Source: Citrobacter sp.
Lineage (GTDB): Bacteria > Pseudomonadota > Gammaproteobacteria > Enterobacterales > Enterobacteriaceae
Reading direction: 5' to 3'
Length of the DNA: 64,000 nt
Assembly: GCA_019415335.1 (NCBI GenBank)
Contig: DXKH01000045.1
Location: 1 to 64,000 of the forward strand
The notes beneath the pieces were generated by a model. The model searched no databases. It had not been told where the DNA came from and worked only from the letters and a program-made list of their open reading frames with translations. Within the stretch, counting starts at the first letter, position 1, and the number at the start of each line of letters is the position of its first letter. This document shows positions 61,929-64,000 of the stretch, piece after piece. Both the position numbers and the translations under genes were made by a program.

Positions 61929-62300
61929 TTACTCATCCTTAAGCGGCGCAAGTGTCAGTGTGTTATGACTGGCTTCAATAATCCGTGGTTTATCGGGGTC
62001 GAAATCGTCAAGAGTCAGGACCCGTCGCCAGGTGTTTTTTGGCAGATCCGGATCGATAAGCAGTGCAGCAACGGCCACGAATTGCGCATTATTGTCCATT
62101 GGCATATCAAGCGTCAACGATTCGCCTGGGCGCAGACGGATGTCTTTTTCTACCCGCTGCAACACCTGAAAACGAGACAGCGGTATGCCAGCGGTTTCCG
62201 CACAACCCGGGATACTTCTCCCCTCCCAGCCATCCCCTTCTTTCACCGATAATATCCAGGCCGAAACATCCGTACCTTTCTCATCTACACTGACATGATG
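61929..62300 (-). pseudogene. tssJ remnant (type VI lipoprotein, 5' truncated)
   Basis: An open frame without its own sensible start: about 124 codons from a stop at 62301-62303 to the stop at 61929. The C-terminal half (RLRPGESLTLDMPMDNNAQF, VAVAALLIDPDLPKNTWRRV) matches the TssJ pattern, but the signal peptide, lipobox cysteine and first half are gone. The only in-frame start is GTG at 62246, which begins mid-domain. It is one base upstream of the tssE remnant, as in a former operon. Confidence 0.68.
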
Positions 62301-62347
62301 TCACCGAATCTCGGTGGCTAAATAAAAATAACAGGGCGGACAGGGAT

Positions 62348-63958
62348 ATGAAAAAAATCGCGATTATCGGGGCGGGTCCCACAGGGGTCTATACCTTTTT
62401 CTCATTACTCAAAGAGGAGCAACCACTGGAGATCGCCGTTTTTGAACGCGGAAACCGGGCAGGAATTGGAATGCCTTACCGTCATTCTGAAAATGATCCA
62501 ATGATGTTGGCAAATATTGCCAGTATCGAGGTTCCGCCTCTTTTTGACACCTGGCTTGAGTGGTTGCAGACCCAGGAAGCACCGTACCTTGCACGGTATG
62601 GCGTTAACAAGGAAACACTGCACCAGCGTCAGTTTCTGCCCCGCATTTTACTGGGCGACTATTTCCGCGCGCAATTTTTGCAAGCCGTCCACCACGCAGA
62701 AAACCGGGGATTTAAGGTCATGTTGTACGAATCCTGTGAAGTCACGGATGTTGATGTGGTGCCCACTGGCGTACAGCTCTGGAGCGATCAGCACACGCAG
62801 CCGTTCCATGTCGACTTAGCGGTGATCGCCACGGGGCACGTCTGGCCGGACGATGACGAATCCACGCACACATTTTATCCCAGCCCCTGGTCTGGCCTGA
62901 TGGAGGCTGACGTGCCAGCCGCCCGAGTGGGTATTCTGGGAACCTCACTGAGTGGTCTGGATGCCGCAATGGCGGTAGCGGTACAACACGGAACGTTTCA
63001 CGAAACGCAGGATAATCAGGTCAATTTCTCACTCAATAAAGACAGTGAAGCACTGGAGATGACGCTGATGTCCCGTTCCGGCATTTTACCGGAAGCCGAC
63101 TTCTACTGCCCCATTCCCTATGAACCGCTGGAGTGCGCTACCGATGAGGCCATAAGGCGCGAAATCGCTGCCGGTTCAACCGGGCTTCTCGATCGGGTTT
63201 TTAGCCTCATGCAACAAGAACTGGCAGTAGCCGACCCGAAATGGGCTGAACAAATAGCGCTCTCCTCACTGGATGCGGATAGCTTTCCCGTGGCGGTGTT
63301 TGCCGACAGAGCACACAGCGATCCGTTCGAATGGGCGGCCACAAATCTGAAAGAGGTCGATGAGAATAAGCGTAACAAACGCACCGTTGCCTGGCGCTAT
63401 ACCCTGCTGCGCCTGCATGAAGGCGTTCAGGATATCGTTGCCCATCTGAATGAAGAAGATAGCAAGCGGTTCAGTTCGGGGCTTGCCCGCGTGTTTATTG
63501 ATAATTATGCGGCGATCCCGTCAGAGTCCGTTCGCCGAATGCTGGCCTTGCACGCCGCCGGTATTCTGCGCATTCTCACGCTGGGACAGGATTACGGGAA
63601 GGAGATAAAAGCGGATCGTACCGAGATTACGACGCACAATGATCGCCTGTCATTTGACGTATTCATCGATGCACGAGGCCAAAAACCCCTGAAGACAAAA
63701 GATTTGCCGTTCCCGCGATTACGCAGGCAATTACTGTCATGTGGTGATGCGATTCCGGAGGTTGGCGAAGACTATACGCTTCAGGCGCCGGAGAGTGTTC
63801 GCGGGCGAATTGCCTTTGGCGCGTTGCCCTATTTAATGCACGACCGCCCCTTTATCCAGGGGCTTGTCGCCTGTCAGGAGATTGGCAATGCGATGGCCAG
63901 GGCCGTATCGAAACCCGCTTCTCGTCTGCGCAGACGTTTATCCCTTTATGATCGGTAA
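62348..63958 (+). CDS. ydhS: YdhS, FAD/NAD(P)-binding protein
   Basis: A 536-residue flavoprotein of the FAD-NAD(P)-binding (HI0933/YdhS) family. The N-terminal dinucleotide motif is IAIIGAGPTGVYTFFSLL, and VGILGTSLSGLDAAMA forms a second nucleotide-binding loop. Substrate unknown; in E. coli it lies upstream of the ydhTUXWVY redox genes. CAGGGAT precedes the ATG. It is divergent from the type VI remnant, whose truncated edge ends 47 bases before it. Confidence 0.9.
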   Translation: MKKIAIIGAGPTGVYTFFSLLKEEQPLEIAVFERGNRAGIGMPYRHSENDPMMLANIASIEVPPLFDTWLEWLQTQEAPYLARYGVNKETLHQRQFLPRILLGDYFRAQFLQAVHHAENRGFKVMLYESCEVTDVDVVPTGVQLWSDQHTQPFHVDLAVIATGHVWPDDDESTHTFYPSPWSGLMEADVPAARVGILGTSLSGLDAAMAVAVQHGTFHETQDNQVNFSLNKDSEALEMTLMSRSGILPEADFYCPIPYEPLECATDEAIRREIAAGSTGLLDRVFSLMQQELAVADPKWAEQIALSSLDADSFPVAVFADRAHSDPFEWAATNLKEVDENKRNKRTVAWRYTLLRLHEGVQDIVAHLNEEDSKRFSSGLARVFIDNYAAIPSESVRRMLALHAAGILRILTLGQDYGKEIKADRTEITTHNDRLSFDVFIDARGQKPLKTKDLPFPRLRRQLLSCGDAIPEVGEDYTLQAPESVRGRIAFGALPYLMHDRPFIQGLVACQEIGNAMARAVSKPASRLRRRLSLYDR

Positions 63959-64000
63959 CGCCGCACGCATTGTGGATGCATCAAGCCCCTCGTTTGCCCT

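Overview
This window is a piece of an enterobacterial chromosome. Gene order follows the E. coli K-12 terminus region from ydgI to ydhS (about 36-38 min), and the proteins are close to but not identical with E. coli K-12. Citrobacter or a near relative is the likeliest source. This is inferred from protein similarity, from the absence of SPI-2 at the valV/valW tRNAs, and from a few non-E. coli genes near 58-62 kb; species cannot be fixed from the sequence alone.

Layout. 1-3.8 kb: end of ydgI, folM, ydgC and the rstAB two-component system. 3.87-4.83 kb: a Ter replication-arrest site overlapping the start region of tus. 4.8-9.4 kb: fumC, fumA, manA. 9.5-17.2 kb: ydgA, the malI/malX/malY regulon with two 16-bp MalI operators, add, ydgJ. 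17.4-24.9 kb: small genes blr and cnu, ydgK, then the overlapping rsxABCDGE-nth operon. 25-31.2 kb: dtpA after a long AT-rich leader, gstA, and the vitamin B6/tRNA cluster pdxH-tyrS-pdxY, plus mliC. 31.3-38.7 kb: anmK, slyB, slyA (with its own operator), ydhIJK, sodC, ydhF, ydhL. 38.8-46.7 kb: nemR-nemA-gloA electrophile defence, rnt-lhr. 46.7-57.7 kb: grxD, mepH, sodB, ydhP, ynhF, purR, punR/punC, cfa, ribC, mdtK. 57.8-58.0 kb: twin tRNA-Val(GAC).

The only clearly accessory stretch runs from the tRNAs to ydhS (58-62.3 kb). It holds an AT-rich IprA-like regulator, ydhR, a metallo-beta-lactamase-fold gene with an incomplete metal motif, an intact VasL-like type VI secretion gene, and broken remnants of tssE and tssJ. 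These look like the tail of a decayed type VI secretion cluster. ydhS closes the window.

Regulatory signals that can be read directly include PhoP-type boxes before rstA and slyB, the MalI, SlyA, NemR and PurR operators, an 11-nt site complementary to RyhB at the sodB start, a RydC-complementary site 100-109 nt upstream of cfa, and about fifteen hairpin terminators. I did not find a convincing wholly new system. The type VI remnant with its orphan VasL, and the terminator-like hairpin just before mdtK, deserve the closest second look.
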